Positions 45,037 through 57,854 are shown, counted from the first letter of the stretch. The stretch: DNA of 64,000 bases from a bacterium (GCA_021816845.1 JAKAWT010000001.1:372001-436000), one strand, 5' to 3'. The notes: generated by a model not told the origin, from the sequence alone. Translations and numbers: made by a program.

Positions 45037-45065
45037 TTGACTTTTTATAGTTTAGATGATATAAG
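45037..45065 (+). promoter_or_regulatory. rRNA operon promoter P2
   Basis: TTGACT (45037-45042) and TATAAG (45060-45065) are again spaced 17 bp apart with the same unusual -10 as P1. The 16S processing stem begins 26 nt downstream. Confidence 0.7.
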
Positions 45066-45090
45066 TTTTGAGTCATTTTATGTCTTTGTT

Positions 45091-45111
45091 CTTTTTACAA
45101 TTCAAAAGTAG
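45091..45111 (+). other. 5' arm of the 16S processing stem
   Basis: This 21-base arm (CTTTTTACAATTCAAAAGTAG without its last base here) is a perfect reverse complement of 46720-46740 after 16S. The long helix is the expected RNase III cleavage site that releases pre-16S RNA. Confidence 0.85.
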
Positions 45112-45160
45112 TAGGGTCTTTAAAATTCGGATTTTGAATATAATCCTTAAAAAATATTTA

Positions 45161-46672
<1,512 letters not shown>

Positions 46673-46719
46673 AAGGAGTATAAACAGTACAATAACCTAT
46701 TGAATTTTAATGCACTCTG

Positions 46720-46740
46720 CTACTTTTGAATTGTAAAAAG
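46720..46740 (+). other. 3' arm of the 16S processing stem
   Basis: CTACTTTTGAATTGTAAAAAG without its final base pairs perfectly with 45091-45111, closing a 21-bp helix around 16S. Confidence 0.85.
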
Positions 46741-46781
46741 GTTCTTTTATAAATAAATATATTTTCTTTCGTACTTGAAGA

Positions 46782-46855
46782 GGGCGACTAGCTCAGTTGG
46801 TTAGAGCGCAGTTCTGATAAGACTGAAGTCCATGGTTCGAATCCATGGTCGCCCA
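46782..46855 (+). tRNA. tRNA-Ile (GAT)
   Basis: A spacer tRNA with acceptor GGGCGAC/GTCGCCC, anticodon loop CTGATAA (GAU) and T-stem CATGG/CCATG. No CCA is encoded. Confidence 0.97.
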
Positions 46856-46884
46856 GTTTATTATTAGATAATACGAGGGAAAAA

Positions 46885-46957
46885 GGGGACGTAGCTTAGT
46901 TGGTAGAGCGCTTCATTTGCACTGAAGAGGTCAGGAGTCCGAATCTCCTCGTCTCCA
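46885..46957 (+). tRNA. tRNA-Ala (TGC)
   Basis: A spacer tRNA with acceptor GGGGACG/CGTCTCC, anticodon stem TTCAT-type with loop TTTGCAC (UGC), and T-stem AGGAG/CTCCT. No CCA is encoded. Confidence 0.95.
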
Positions 46958-46971
46958 TATATTTATTTACA

Positions 46972-46993
46972 ATGCTCTTTCAAAAGTGAATAG
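46972..46993 (+). other. 5' arm of the 23S processing stem
   Basis: ATGCTCTT and AAAAGTGAATAG pair with CTATTCACTTTT and AAGAGCAT at 50168-50189 (20 pairs, one 2x2 internal loop). This is the expected RNase III site for pre-23S. Confidence 0.85.
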
Positions 46994-47029
46994 AAAAGTG
47001 GGTATTTAATCGTGTATTTTGCATACTCA

Positions 47030-50132
<3,103 letters not shown>

Positions 50133-50167
50133 GTGTATGTAAAATTCGATTAAAGATCCACTATATT

Positions 50168-50189
50168 CTATTCACTTTTAAAAGAGCAT
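50168..50189 (+). other. 3' arm of the 23S processing stem
   Basis: This arm is complementary to 46972-46993 and closes the helix around pre-23S. Confidence 0.85.
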
Positions 50190-50199
50190 TGATATCTGA

Positions 50200-50205
50200 T
50201 ATAAT
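50200..50205 (+). promoter_or_regulatory. Possible -10 box just before 5S
   Basis: TATAAT lies seven bases before the 5S 5' end, preceded by a weak TTTAAA about 17 bp upstream. It could give 5S and rpsA their own transcript. Chance occurrence is possible in this AT-rich sequence. Confidence 0.35.
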
Positions 50206-50208
50206 GTG

Positions 50209-50322
50209 TTACCTCTTGGTGATTGAAGCGAAGTGGAACTACCTCTTCCCATACCGAACAGAGTCGTAAAACGCTTCAGCTCCGAAAATACTGTAAGGGA
50301 AGATAGGTCATTGCCAAGAGTT
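50209..50322 (+). rRNA. rrf: 5S ribosomal RNA
   Basis: About 114 nt with the terminal helix CCTCTTGG/CCAAGAG, the loop segment CCATACCGAACAGAGTCG and AAGCGAAGTGGAACTACC, typical of bacterial 5S. Seven T residues follow directly after the closing helix. Confidence 0.93.
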
Positions 50323-50331
50323 TTTTTGTAT

Positions 50332-51486
50332 ATGAAAAAAAAAGAATCTGTAAAAACAAAATCAAATGTATCTACAAAGGTTGGTAGCTTCAGAGAGCTT
50401 TTAGAATCTAATCCAGTAGTAATAAAACCTCTAAAAAGGGGAGACATTATTGAAGGGTCTATAGTAAAAATAGTTGGAGGTACAGTATTTTTGGATATTA
50501 ATTATAAAGCCGAGGGTATTATATCAGGGATAGAACTTAAGTCTCCAGGTTTATCTACAAAAAGTTTGACAGAAGGAGCAGTACTTACAGTGTATGTCCT
50601 AAATCCAGAAAATGAGAATGGACAAGCAGAACTTTCACTAAGGAGAACTGAAGATATTAGAAAATGGAGAAAATTATCTGATGCATGGAAAAACAATGAA
50701 GTAATTGAAGTAAGTGTTGTTGACTATAATTCTGGTGGAGTTCTAGTTGATATTGATGGCTCATTATCAGGATTTGTCCCAATATCTCAATTGGATTTTC
50801 TAAGGGTGTATGATGATTCAGGAACACAAGATGTTTCTACTAAATTAAATTCTTTAATAGGTTCGAAGCTTAATGTTAAAGTCATAGAACTTGATAAAAC
50901 AAAAGATAGAATAATATTGTCTGAAAAACTAGTATTATCAAATGAAGATGTAAAATTAAGGAATGAAACAGTTAAAAATGTTAAAGTTAATGATGTTCTT
51001 GAAGGTGTTGTTACTGGGGTTACCCCATATGGATTATTTGTTACAGCGCAAGGACTTGAAGGATTAGTTCATCTTTCTGAAATATCCTGGGATAAAGTAT
51101 CTGATCCTAATGATTTTTATAAAGTTGGAGATTTAGTAAAAGTACAAATGATAGGTATGGGGGATGATGGCAAAAGAGTTGCATACTCTATTAAAAGATT
51201 ACAGAAAGATACATGGGATAGTATAATTTCTCAGTATAAAGTAGGTCAGATTGTTAAAGGTACTGTGCAGAAGATAGTTGATTATGGAGTGTTTGTTCGT
51301 ATAGCAGATGGTGTTAATGGACTTATACATATTTCTGAATTATCTGATAATCAAGTATCTAATCCTTCAGAAGTAGTTAAAATTGGTGATAATATTGATC
51401 TTAAAGTTCTTTCAATTTCTCCTGTTGAGCGACATTTAGGACTAAGTCTAAAAAAGGCTAAAGCTAAAACTAAAACAAAAAAATAA
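50332..51486 (+). CDS. rpsA: 30S ribosomal protein S1
   Basis: The 384-residue protein has four S1 RNA-binding repeats, at about residues 35-100, 117-185, 205-275 and 292-360. The last two contain YGLFVTAQGLEGLVHLSEISWDKV and YGVFVRIADGVNGLIHISELSD. It helps load structured mRNAs onto the ribosome, which matters where Shine-Dalgarno sites are rare. The start at 50332 gives a Lys-rich N-terminus (MKKKESVKTK); a longer frame would reach back into 5S. The ATG lies about ten bases after the 5S 3' end with no Shine-Dalgarno sequence. Confidence 0.93.
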   Translation: MKKKESVKTKSNVSTKVGSFRELLESNPVVIKPLKRGDIIEGSIVKIVGGTVFLDINYKAEGIISGIELKSPGLSTKSLTEGAVLTVYVLNPENENGQAELSLRRTEDIRKWRKLSDAWKNNEVIEVSVVDYNSGGVLVDIDGSLSGFVPISQLDFLRVYDDSGTQDVSTKLNSLIGSKLNVKVIELDKTKDRIILSEKLVLSNEDVKLRNETVKNVKVNDVLEGVVTGVTPYGLFVTAQGLEGLVHLSEISWDKVSDPNDFYKVGDLVKVQMIGMGDDGKRVAYSIKRLQKDTWDSIISQYKVGQIVKGTVQKIVDYGVFVRIADGVNGLIHISELSDNQVSNPSEVVKIGDNIDLKVLSISPVERHLGLSLKKAKAKTKTKK

Positions 51487-51546
51487 AATTCTTTATATTT
51501 AAATCCTTTTTCTATATAAAATTCCAATATGTTATAATATGCATAT

Positions 51547-54036
51547 ATGAATGATCAAGATAACAGTTTCACAAAATTATCAAATAATGCTGTAAAGGCT
51601 ATAATGTCAGCATATGATTATGCATTGAATGTTAATTCCAAAGAATTAGATATAAGGTATTTGTTCCTTGCCATAATAAAGAATAAAGATAATATAGTTT
51701 CAAAGGCTATGGAAAATATCAATTTTAGTTCTTCTATATCTTTTGAAAATATAGATGACGTTCCTTCTTCAAGCAAAAAGTCAAAAAAAGATAATAATAT
51801 TGTTTTATCAAACGATTTTAAAGAAGTTATCACAGGGGCATACTATCTGGCAAAAAAATTTAATCATGTTTATGTTGGGACAGAGCATCTATTCTTATCC
51901 ATAATGAGGCAAGAAGATAATTCTTTTGTTAAAGAATTGAAGAAATATGGGATAGACTATGAATCTGCATATAACATTATCTTTAGTTATGGTAATTACC
52001 CACCAGGCGTCTTTCTTCAGAAGGATAACGAAAATAATTCTTTGATACCTGTAGAGAGTCAAAGGGCTATTATCAATACAATAGCTACAAATTTAAATAA
52101 AACTGTTAAGGAGAAAGGAGGTGTAGAAATAGTAGGGAGAAGTGAAGAGATTGATAGGATAATTCACATTTTGTCAAGGAAGAGTAAGAATAACCCTATT
52201 TTGATTGGTGAGGCGGGAGTAGGTAAAACATTTTTAGTAGAAGCTCTAGCTTCAAGAATTGTTAATAATAAAGTTCCGGAGAATCTTAGGAATTTTGAGA
52301 TATGGAGCTTAGATATATCAAAATTAATGATGTCCACAGAGATGAGGGGAGAGTTGGAAGGTAAGATTAACATGGTTATGGAAGAAGTAAAATCAAGAAA
52401 AAACATAATAATTTTTATTGATGAGATACATATGATCTTTAATTCTAGTGGGAATGCCTCTAATAATGATATAGCTAATATATTAAAACCTCATTTAACA
52501 AGTGAATATCTAAGATGTATTGGCGCAACAACACTGTATGAATACCAAAGATATTTTGAAGGTGATGCTGCTCTAAACAGAAGATTTCTTCCTGTAAAGG
52601 TTAAAGAGTTATCTATTGATGATTCCGTCAAAGTTCTATCTGGTGTAAAACAAGATATAGAAAGTTTTCACAGTATTAAAATAAATGAAGAAGCTATACC
52701 AACATCAGTATATCTTGCTGATAGATTTATAGTAGATAGATTCTTACCTGATAAGGCTATAGATTTACTTGAAGAGGCTGCTACTGCTAAAAACTTGGAA
52801 GATAATAGATACTCTAAGAAGATTTCTAATTTAAGGGATAGCATTAAAAATATTCAAGAAAAAAAAGAAAAATATCTAGAAGAACAAAAATATCTTCAAT
52901 CCATGTATTTGAGAGAAAAAGAAAGAGTATTAAATCAGGAGATGATTAATATAAAGAGTAATGATCTTTTTTATGGTAGAGAAGTTATGCCTGAAGATAT
53001 AGTAAAGGTTGTTTCTAAATGGACAGATATACCAGTCTATAATATATCAAATAGCAATCTTGCACAAATGAAATCTATTGATAAAGAGATAAGGAAGGAA
53101 ATTATAGGACAAGACAATGCAGTTACTAGGGTAGTAGATATATTGAAAAGTGCTAGAGCAGGGTTTAGAGACGAGAGAAGACCTTTAGGCATATTTCTAT
53201 TTTTAGGTCCTACAGGTGTTGGTAAAACAGAATTGGCGAAGCAGGTAGCTAATAAATATATGGGAAGCTCTAAGTCATTAATACAGTTAGATATGTCCGA
53301 GTATATGGAGGCACATAGTGTATCAAAGTTTATTGGTTCTCCTCCTGGATATGTTGGTTATCAAGAAGGGGGAAGACTTACTGAATCTGTGAAAAACAAA
53401 CCTTATTCAGTTGTACTTTTTGATGAAATTGAAAAGGCCCATCCAGATGTTTTAAATATATTACTTCAAGTTATGGAAGAAGGTCATTTAACTGACAGTA
53501 GAGGTCGTTTTGTAAATTTTAAAAATACTATTATAATACTGACATCTAATATTGGATCTGATTTGATTGAAAATAGTAATATTCTTGGATTTGATATAGA
53601 TATAGAGGATGAAGAGGAATCAAGTGTTGTTAGTGAATATGAAAAAATGGAATCACAGGCATTAATGAAATTAAAGGAATATTTGTTGCCTGAGTTCCTT
53701 AACAGAATAGATGATGTGATAATATTTAGATCTTTAAGCAAAAATGATGCCTTAAAGATAGTCAAAAAATTAGCTTATGAATCTAAAAATAAATTATCAA
53801 AGCTGAATATTAATATAGAGTACTCGGAGAATTTCTTAAGATATATTACAGACAGAGGCTTTAGTGAAGAATTCGGTGTAAGACAATTGAAAAGGATATT
53901 CAATAAGAATACAGAAACAACATTGGCTAGCTATTTTATTGATAATCATTTTAATAATGATAGTCAAATCCAAAACAAATCAATCATAATGGATTATGAT
54001 TTAAATAATAAGGTTGTTTTGATAAATAGCAAATAA
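51547..54036 (+). CDS. clpC: ATP-dependent Clp protease ATP-binding subunit ClpC
   Basis: The 829-residue Hsp100 protein has an N-terminal Clp repeat domain (residues 1-150). AAA1 has Walker A GEAGVGKT near 221, followed by a short middle segment (about 430-480, not the long ClpB coil). AAA2 has Walker A GPTGVGKT near 555 and LGPTGVGKTELAKQVANKY in context. An LGFDID loop near 680 matches the ClpP-binding loop of ClpC. It unfolds proteins for ClpP; clpP is not in the window. TATAAT at 51533-51538 ends eight bases before the ATG, so the message may be leaderless. Confidence 0.92.
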   Translation: MNDQDNSFTKLSNNAVKAIMSAYDYALNVNSKELDIRYLFLAIIKNKDNIVSKAMENINFSSSISFENIDDVPSSSKKSKKDNNIVLSNDFKEVITGAYYLAKKFNHVYVGTEHLFLSIMRQEDNSFVKELKKYGIDYESAYNIIFSYGNYPPGVFLQKDNENNSLIPVESQRAIINTIATNLNKTVKEKGGVEIVGRSEEIDRIIHILSRKSKNNPILIGEAGVGKTFLVEALASRIVNNKVPENLRNFEIWSLDISKLMMSTEMRGELEGKINMVMEEVKSRKNIIIFIDEIHMIFNSSGNASNNDIANILKPHLTSEYLRCIGATTLYEYQRYFEGDAALNRRFLPVKVKELSIDDSVKVLSGVKQDIESFHSIKINEEAIPTSVYLADRFIVDRFLPDKAIDLLEEAATAKNLEDNRYSKKISNLRDSIKNIQEKKEKYLEEQKYLQSMYLREKERVLNQEMINIKSNDLFYGREVMPEDIVKVVSKWTDIPVYNISNSNLAQMKSIDKEIRKEIIGQDNAVTRVVDILKSARAGFRDERRPLGIFLFLGPTGVGKTELAKQVANKYMGSSKSLIQLDMSEYMEAHSVSKFIGSPPGYVGYQEGGRLTESVKNKPYSVVLFDEIEKAHPDVLNILLQVMEEGHLTDSRGRFVNFKNTIIILTSNIGSDLIENSNILGFDIDIEDEEESSVVSEYEKMESQALMKLKEYLLPEFLNRIDDVIIFRSLSKNDALKIVKKLAYESKNKLSKLNINIEYSENFLRYITDRGFSEEFGVRQLKRIFNKNTETTLASYFIDNHFNNDSQIQNKSIIMDYDLNNKVVLINSK

Positions 54037-54041
54037 ACAAC

Positions 54042-54079
54042 TTATCCACATAAAATTTTACCCAAATAACTTATCCACA
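54042..54079 (+). promoter_or_regulatory. Two perfect DnaA boxes
   Basis: TTATCCACA occurs at 54042-54050 and again at 54071-54079 in the same orientation, 29 bp apart start to start, in the gap between clpC and rplJ. Both match the consensus DnaA box exactly. AT-rich DNA follows (ATATTTATTTA). dnaA is not in the window. Confidence 0.6.
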
Positions 54080-54144
54080 TTTTTAAAAAAACATTGTTTC
54101 TATGATATATTTATTTACTGAATCTCCATTTTTAAATTATAGGC
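54080..54144. other. AT-rich gap between DnaA boxes and P1
   Basis: Sixty-five AT-rich bases with no recognised gene. They could be an unwinding element if the DnaA boxes belong to an origin. Confidence 0.3.
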
Positions 54145-54173
54145 TTGACAAAAAAAAGATTATGGGATACAAT
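54145..54173 (+). promoter_or_regulatory. rplJL promoter P1
   Basis: TTGACA (54145-54150) and TACAAT (54168-54173) are separated by exactly 17 bp. Transcription would start near 54180, just before the structured leader. Confidence 0.8.
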
Positions 54174-54179
54174 AATGTT

Positions 54180-54305
54180 GTCCTTTAAAATTAGTTTTAA
54201 TAATAAATGTACTTCCCTGGGTCTGGTTAGTAAAAGAAGCTTTGCTGGTCCCATGGAAGTACATTTATTATTGGGATCGGTGGGGGGCAGTACCGATCCC
54301 TTTTT
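54180..54305 (+). ncRNA. Structured rplJL leader or small RNA (L10-leader-like, unproven)
   Basis: An 18-bp perfect stem pairs 54199-54216 with 54255-54272. It encloses about 38 bases with an inner hairpin AGTAAA/TTTGCT and a GGG/CCC pair. An intrinsic terminator then follows, with stem GGGATCGGT (54273-54281) and ACCGATCCC (54292-54300) and a T-tract. The position before rplJ suggests an autoregulatory L10 leader with premature termination. A separate ~125-nt small RNA is an alternative because a new promoter follows. Confidence 0.6.
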
Positions 54306-54308
54306 TTA
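54273..54308 (+). terminator. Intrinsic terminator (attenuator 1)
   Basis: A nine-pair GC-rich stem with a ten-base purine loop (GGGGGGCAGT) is followed by a run of T. It would end transcripts from P1 190 nt before rplJ. Confidence 0.85.
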
Positions 54309-54321
54309 TTTAATCTTCAAT

Positions 54322-54350
54322 TTGACTTACAACAATAATTACTTTATAAT
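54322..54350 (+). promoter_or_regulatory. rplJL promoter P2
   Basis: TTGACT (54322-54327) and TATAAT (54345-54350) are separated by 17 bp and lie downstream of the first terminator, so they can supply rplJL independently. Confidence 0.75.
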
Positions 54351-54454
54351 CTTAGATACTCAAAAGAGGTCAAAGACAATAGGATTTAGTCTGATATTTT
54401 GATTAAATTAAAAATCTCCTATTTAGACTTTTGCAAGGTTTATTTGTCTTATTG

Positions 54455-54476
54455 GCTTCCTTTTGGAAGCTTTTTT
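54455..54476 (+). terminator. Second terminator-like hairpin (attenuator 2)
   Basis: GCTTCC/GGAAGC with a TTTT loop and six T residues lies 20 nt before the rplJ start and would stop transcripts from P2 unless an antiterminator forms. Confidence 0.7.
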
Positions 54477-54496
54477 AATATTGATAATTTTTTAAT

Positions 54497-55027
54497 ATGG
54501 CAATAAGAAAAGATAAGAAGAAGCTAATAATAGAGAAATATATTAACTATATAGATTCTAGTGAGTCATTGTTTTTTATAGATACTCAAGGTTTAGACAT
54601 AAAAACAATTAATATTTTAAAAGAAGAATTAATTCCAAATAGTGCAAAGTATATCCTTATAAAAAATACATTGTTTAGAAAAGCTTTGAAAGGCTCTTCT
54701 GGATATGTAGAAAATATTGATAAAGGATTATTTGGATATAATGCTCTGGTATTTTCAGAATCTGACTCAAATATCATTGCAAAAAAAATATTAGATTTTG
54801 GTTCTAAAAATGATGTTGAAATTAAGTTTGGAAGTCTTTATGGATCTTTTCTCTCTAAAGAGGACATTATTGGATTAAGTAAGGTGCCTTCAAAAGAACA
54901 AAGTATTGTTAACATAATATATATTATTAACGGGGGGCTTCAAAGATTACATTTTGTTTTAAATTATAACATTCAGATGCTTATAAATACTATTAATATT
55001 ATAAAAGAATCAAAGGAGGTGAAATAA
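54497..55027 (+). CDS. rplJ: 50S ribosomal protein L10
   Basis: The 176-residue protein has IRKDKKKLIIEKYINYIDSSESLFFIDTQGLD (read in parts), the L10 core NSAKYILIKNTLFRKAL, and the long C-terminal helix that binds L7/L12 dimers. It anchors the stalk to 23S near the GTPase centre. It is four nucleotides before rplL, and is controlled by the leader described above. L10 and L12 are separated here from the rplKA block, which sits 6 kb away on the other strand. Confidence 0.92.
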   Translation: MAIRKDKKKLIIEKYINYIDSSESLFFIDTQGLDIKTINILKEELIPNSAKYILIKNTLFRKALKGSSGYVENIDKGLFGYNALVFSESDSNIIAKKILDFGSKNDVEIKFGSLYGSFLSKEDIIGLSKVPSKEQSIVNIIYIINGGLQRLHFVLNYNIQMLINTINIIKESKEVK

Positions 55028-55031
55028 TAAT

Positions 55032-55433
55032 ATGGATGAGAAAAAAATGAATTCTATTGTAGAAAGTATAGAGAAAATGAATGTATTGGAAGTTTCTCAG
55101 TTAGTAAAAATTTTAGAGGAGAAATTTGGAGTACAAGCATCAGGGGTTATGCCTATGGGCAACTCGATGCCAGTTGGCCAGGCTACAGAATCTAATGTTG
55201 GAGATGAAAAAGAAGAAAAAACCTCTTTTGATGTTATATTAAAGTCAACTGGAGATAAGAAGATTGAAGTTATTAAAGCATTAAGAGTTATTAGTCCTGA
55301 ACTTGGTTTAACAGAAGCAAAAGCTATTGCTGAGTCAGCTCCTAAAACAATTAAAGAATCTGTATCCAAAGAGGATGCTGATGAGATGAAAAAATCTCTT
55401 GAAGCTGCTGGAGCAACAGTTGAACTTAAATAA
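55032..55433 (+). CDS. rplL: 50S ribosomal protein L7/L12
   Basis: The 133-residue protein has the N-terminal dimerisation helices (VESIEKMNVLEVSQLVKILEEKFG) and a flexible Ala-poor hinge (MGNSMPVGQATES). The C-terminal factor-binding domain reads KIEVIKALRVISPELGLTEAKAIAESAP and EAAGATVELK. It recruits translation factors to the ribosome. Its start is preceded by a strong AAAGGAGGTGA Shine-Dalgarno sequence, as expected for the multi-copy stalk protein. Confidence 0.96.
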   Translation: MDEKKMNSIVESIEKMNVLEVSQLVKILEEKFGVQASGVMPMGNSMPVGQATESNVGDEKEEKTSFDVILKSTGDKKIEVIKALRVISPELGLTEAKAIAESAPKTIKESVSKEDADEMKKSLEAAGATVELK

Positions 55434-55467
55434 AATATTATATTTTAATTTAAACTAAACAATACTA

Positions 55468-55489
55468 AGAGAGAGGTTGTCCTCTCTCT
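55468..55489. terminator. Hairpin between convergent genes
   Basis: A nine-pair stem AGAGAGAGG/CCTCTCTCT with loop TTGT lies between rplL and the convergent O-antigen-ligase-like gene. The T-tract is weak in both directions. Confidence 0.55.
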
Positions 55490-56842
55490 TTAGTTGTTAT
55501 GTAGTATTGATTTTTTTGTAGCTTTTTCCAGTATTGCTAAAAATGTACCCATGATTATCCAATTGAAAAATAGGTCAAAATAAGAATGGAATAAATTTGC
55601 TATAAGTAGAGCTAATAAACCAGACATAAATGCACTGATTATAATAAAATCAATACTTTTTCTATTCTTAGTTATTATTTCTAATTTCTTCCAGAAAATA
55701 CTAAAATAAGTTATAAGGAAAAACATATAACTTAAAAATCCCACTATACCTATCTCTGAAAGCCATAATGTAAATAATGGTGGTGTATCAATATTGTTGT
55801 AATAAAATGGTATAAAAGGCTTTATGTATAATCCAAAATAATATGTAAAAGTTCCTAATCCTGTTCCAAATATTGGGAATTTCTTAAAGATATTAATGCT
55901 TGATTGCAAAAGTAATATATGTGTATCAAAAGAATATTTTTGTAAAGAGTATATATATGGAAATATTATTACACTTGATATCACAGCTATGATAAAATAT
56001 GCCTCCAGGATATATAAAAGGTGCTTATTTTTATAAGTTTTATAATAGTATAACAATAAAAGAAAAAATGCTATGGTTATACCAATTAATGAACTTTTAG
56101 AAAAAGTTATTATGAAAAAGAAAAATACTATTATAGATAGTAAGTTTAATACTAATAATAGTTTTTTGGTTTTTGAGGTTAGATTTTTACGATTTATAAA
56201 ATATAGTATTAACAATATAGGTATAAATATTGCAATGAATCCCGCAGTAGTATTTACATCATTAAATGTGGAATCTGGTCTTAGTATACTGAAGTGACCT
56301 ATATGCAGTATAAATGTACTTGGGTTTATAGTTGTTGAGTGCAATATATTATGAAGGTCTAATGTATCAAATTTATAAAATAAATATCCGAAAAACTGTA
56401 ATATTCCATAGAAAGAAACCAGTAATATAGTTATAAAAAATGTTACTAATATAGTCATTGTATTTTTATAATAAAGTGTATATATGTAACATATTAAGAA
56501 CAGTAATATTGATAAAACAATATAAATTGTTGATTTGAAAGATAAAAATTTATCTATAGAAAAGAAATCACTTATCAATATAGTTACAGGTATAGCAATT
56601 AGGCTTATTTTCAAATATTTATTCATTGTTTTAGCATATTCAATTATACTATGATAATTAATCCATATTGACATTATAATAACTGGGAAAAACATTGCTA
56701 TTGGATCTAATGTGAATCCTATGTAAGAATTAAATCTTTCAAGTGGCATAAGGAGTATTAATATAGGGACTAGAAGCTTGGGATAATTCAATGCTATGAA
56801 TCCAAGTATTAGATATATAATTATTATAGCTATGATGATCAT
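55490..56842 (-). CDS. O-antigen ligase/polymerase-like membrane protein
   Basis: The 450-residue protein has about ten to twelve hydrophobic helices. It contains the O-antigen ligase region FPIFGTGLGTFTYYFGLYIKP followed by TLWLSEIGIVGFLSYM, with an outer loop between (FYYNNIDTPP). Members of this family (WaaL/Wzy-like) join lipid-linked glycans to acceptors or polymerise them at the outer face of the membrane. It ends the mreB transcription unit; only one nucleotide separates its start from the mreB stop. A role in surface glycan assembly fits the glycosyltransferases at the left end. Confidence 0.8.
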   Translation of the reverse strand: MIIIAIIIIYLILGFIALNYPKLLVPILILLMPLERFNSYIGFTLDPIAMFFPVIIMSIWINYHSIIEYAKTMNKYLKISLIAIPVTILISDFFSIDKFLSFKSTIYIVLSILLFLICYIYTLYYKNTMTILVTFFITILLVSFYGILQFFGYLFYKFDTLDLHNILHSTTINPSTFILHIGHFSILRPDSTFNDVNTTAGFIAIFIPILLILYFINRKNLTSKTKKLLLVLNLLSIIVFFFFIITFSKSSLIGITIAFFLLLLYYYKTYKNKHLLYILEAYFIIAVISSVIIFPYIYSLQKYSFDTHILLLQSSINIFKKFPIFGTGLGTFTYYFGLYIKPFIPFYYNNIDTPPLFTLWLSEIGIVGFLSYMFFLITYFSIFWKKLEIITKNRKSIDFIIISAFMSGLLALLIANLFHSYFDLFFNWIIMGTFLAILEKATKKSILHNN

Positions 56843-56843
56843 A

Positions 56844-57854
56844 TTAGTTCGGATTCTTTATATTTTTTGATAATATATCTATATATTTGATTGATTCTGC
56901 AGCCCCTTTTGCGGCAGTAAGCATTGGTTCGTCTGATATATATGTCGGTATGCCTATTGCCCTAGTTAAAAGTGTATCAATATTCCTTAATAAAGCTGTT
57001 CCTCCACTTAGCAATATTCCTCTATCAATTATATCTGAGGATAACTCTGGAGGAGTTTTTTCTAAAACATATCTTGTTGATTGAATTATTAGATTGAGAG
57101 GATTCTTTATAGCTTCAACAATCCTGTTAGTATCTATATTTATAGATCTTGGCATTCCAGTGATTGCATCTCTACCTTTTACTTCTGTTTCTAAAGGAGC
57201 CTTAAGTGGTAGGGCAGAACCTATATCTATTTTTATTTTTTCTGCCATTTGATCACCTATAACTAGACCTTCGTGTCTTTTTAGATGATTGATAATAGCA
57301 TCGTTAATTGAATCACCACCGACTCTTATAGAATCAGAAATAACAATACCATTCAAGGAAATTACTGCTAGTTCAGCAGTACCACCTCCTATATTGATAA
57401 CCATATTTCCAGAAGATGTTCCTATTGGTAAATTTGCTCCTATTGCAGTTAATAATGCTTCTGGTACCAAATAAACTTTTTTTATTCCAGAATTTATTAT
57501 TGCTTCATAAATAGCTCTTTTTTCTACTGATGTTAATCCAGAGGATATATTTGCGACTACTTGTGATCCAAAAAAAATATTTGATTTTCCAACTTTAGAA
57601 AAGAAATATTTTATCATAGATTCAGATATTTTATAATTTGCTATAGCCCCGGAACGTATAGGTTTTTTGGAAATGATTCCTTCGGGTGTTTTTCCTAGCA
57701 TTTCTTTTGCCTCTACACCTACGGATAATATTGATTTATCATCTACTGATATTGCTACTACTGAAGGTTCATTAAGTAGGACGCCCTTATTGATAGATGA
57801 TATTAAAGAGTTTGAAGTACCGAAATCTAATCCAAATTTATTATTACTAAACAT
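56844..57854 (-). CDS. mreB: Rod-shape determining protein MreB
   Basis: The 336-residue actin-like protein reads FGLDFGTSNSLISS (phosphate 1), VINIGGGTAELAVISLNG (phosphate 2), SIRVGGDSINDAIINHL, and LLSGGTALLRNIDTLL in the adenosine site. MreB filaments guide wall synthesis in elongated cells. The ATG at 57854 gives the normal short N-terminus (MFSNNKFGLDFG); an upstream ATG at 57887 adds 11 residues and is not preferred. It is transcribed with the O-antigen-ligase-like gene. Confidence 0.95.
   Translation of the reverse strand: MFSNNKFGLDFGTSNSLISSINKGVLLNEPSVVAISVDDKSILSVGVEAKEMLGKTPEGIISKKPIRSGAIANYKISESMIKYFFSKVGKSNIFFGSQVVANISSGLTSVEKRAIYEAIINSGIKKVYLVPEALLTAIGANLPIGTSSGNMVINIGGGTAELAVISLNGIVISDSIRVGGDSINDAIINHLKRHEGLVIGDQMAEKIKIDIGSALPLKAPLETEVKGRDAITGMPRSINIDTNRIVEAIKNPLNLIIQSTRYVLEKTPPELSSDIIDRGILLSGGTALLRNIDTLLTRAIGIPTYISDEPMLTAAKGAAESIKYIDILSKNIKNPN

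Noticed and set aside
50233..50331. Longer N-terminus for ribosomal protein S1
   Set aside because: The extension overlaps the 5S rRNA gene; the ATG at 50332 gives a normal start.
54199..54272. Signal recognition particle RNA or 6S RNA in the leader stem
   Set aside because: The conserved SRP loop (GGTCAGG with AGCAGCC) is absent and the open-bubble form of 6S is not seen.
54145..54402. An 85-codon plus-strand frame across the rplJL leader
   Set aside because: It begins within the P1 -35 box and runs through the hairpins and terminator; the structured-RNA reading explains the sequence better.
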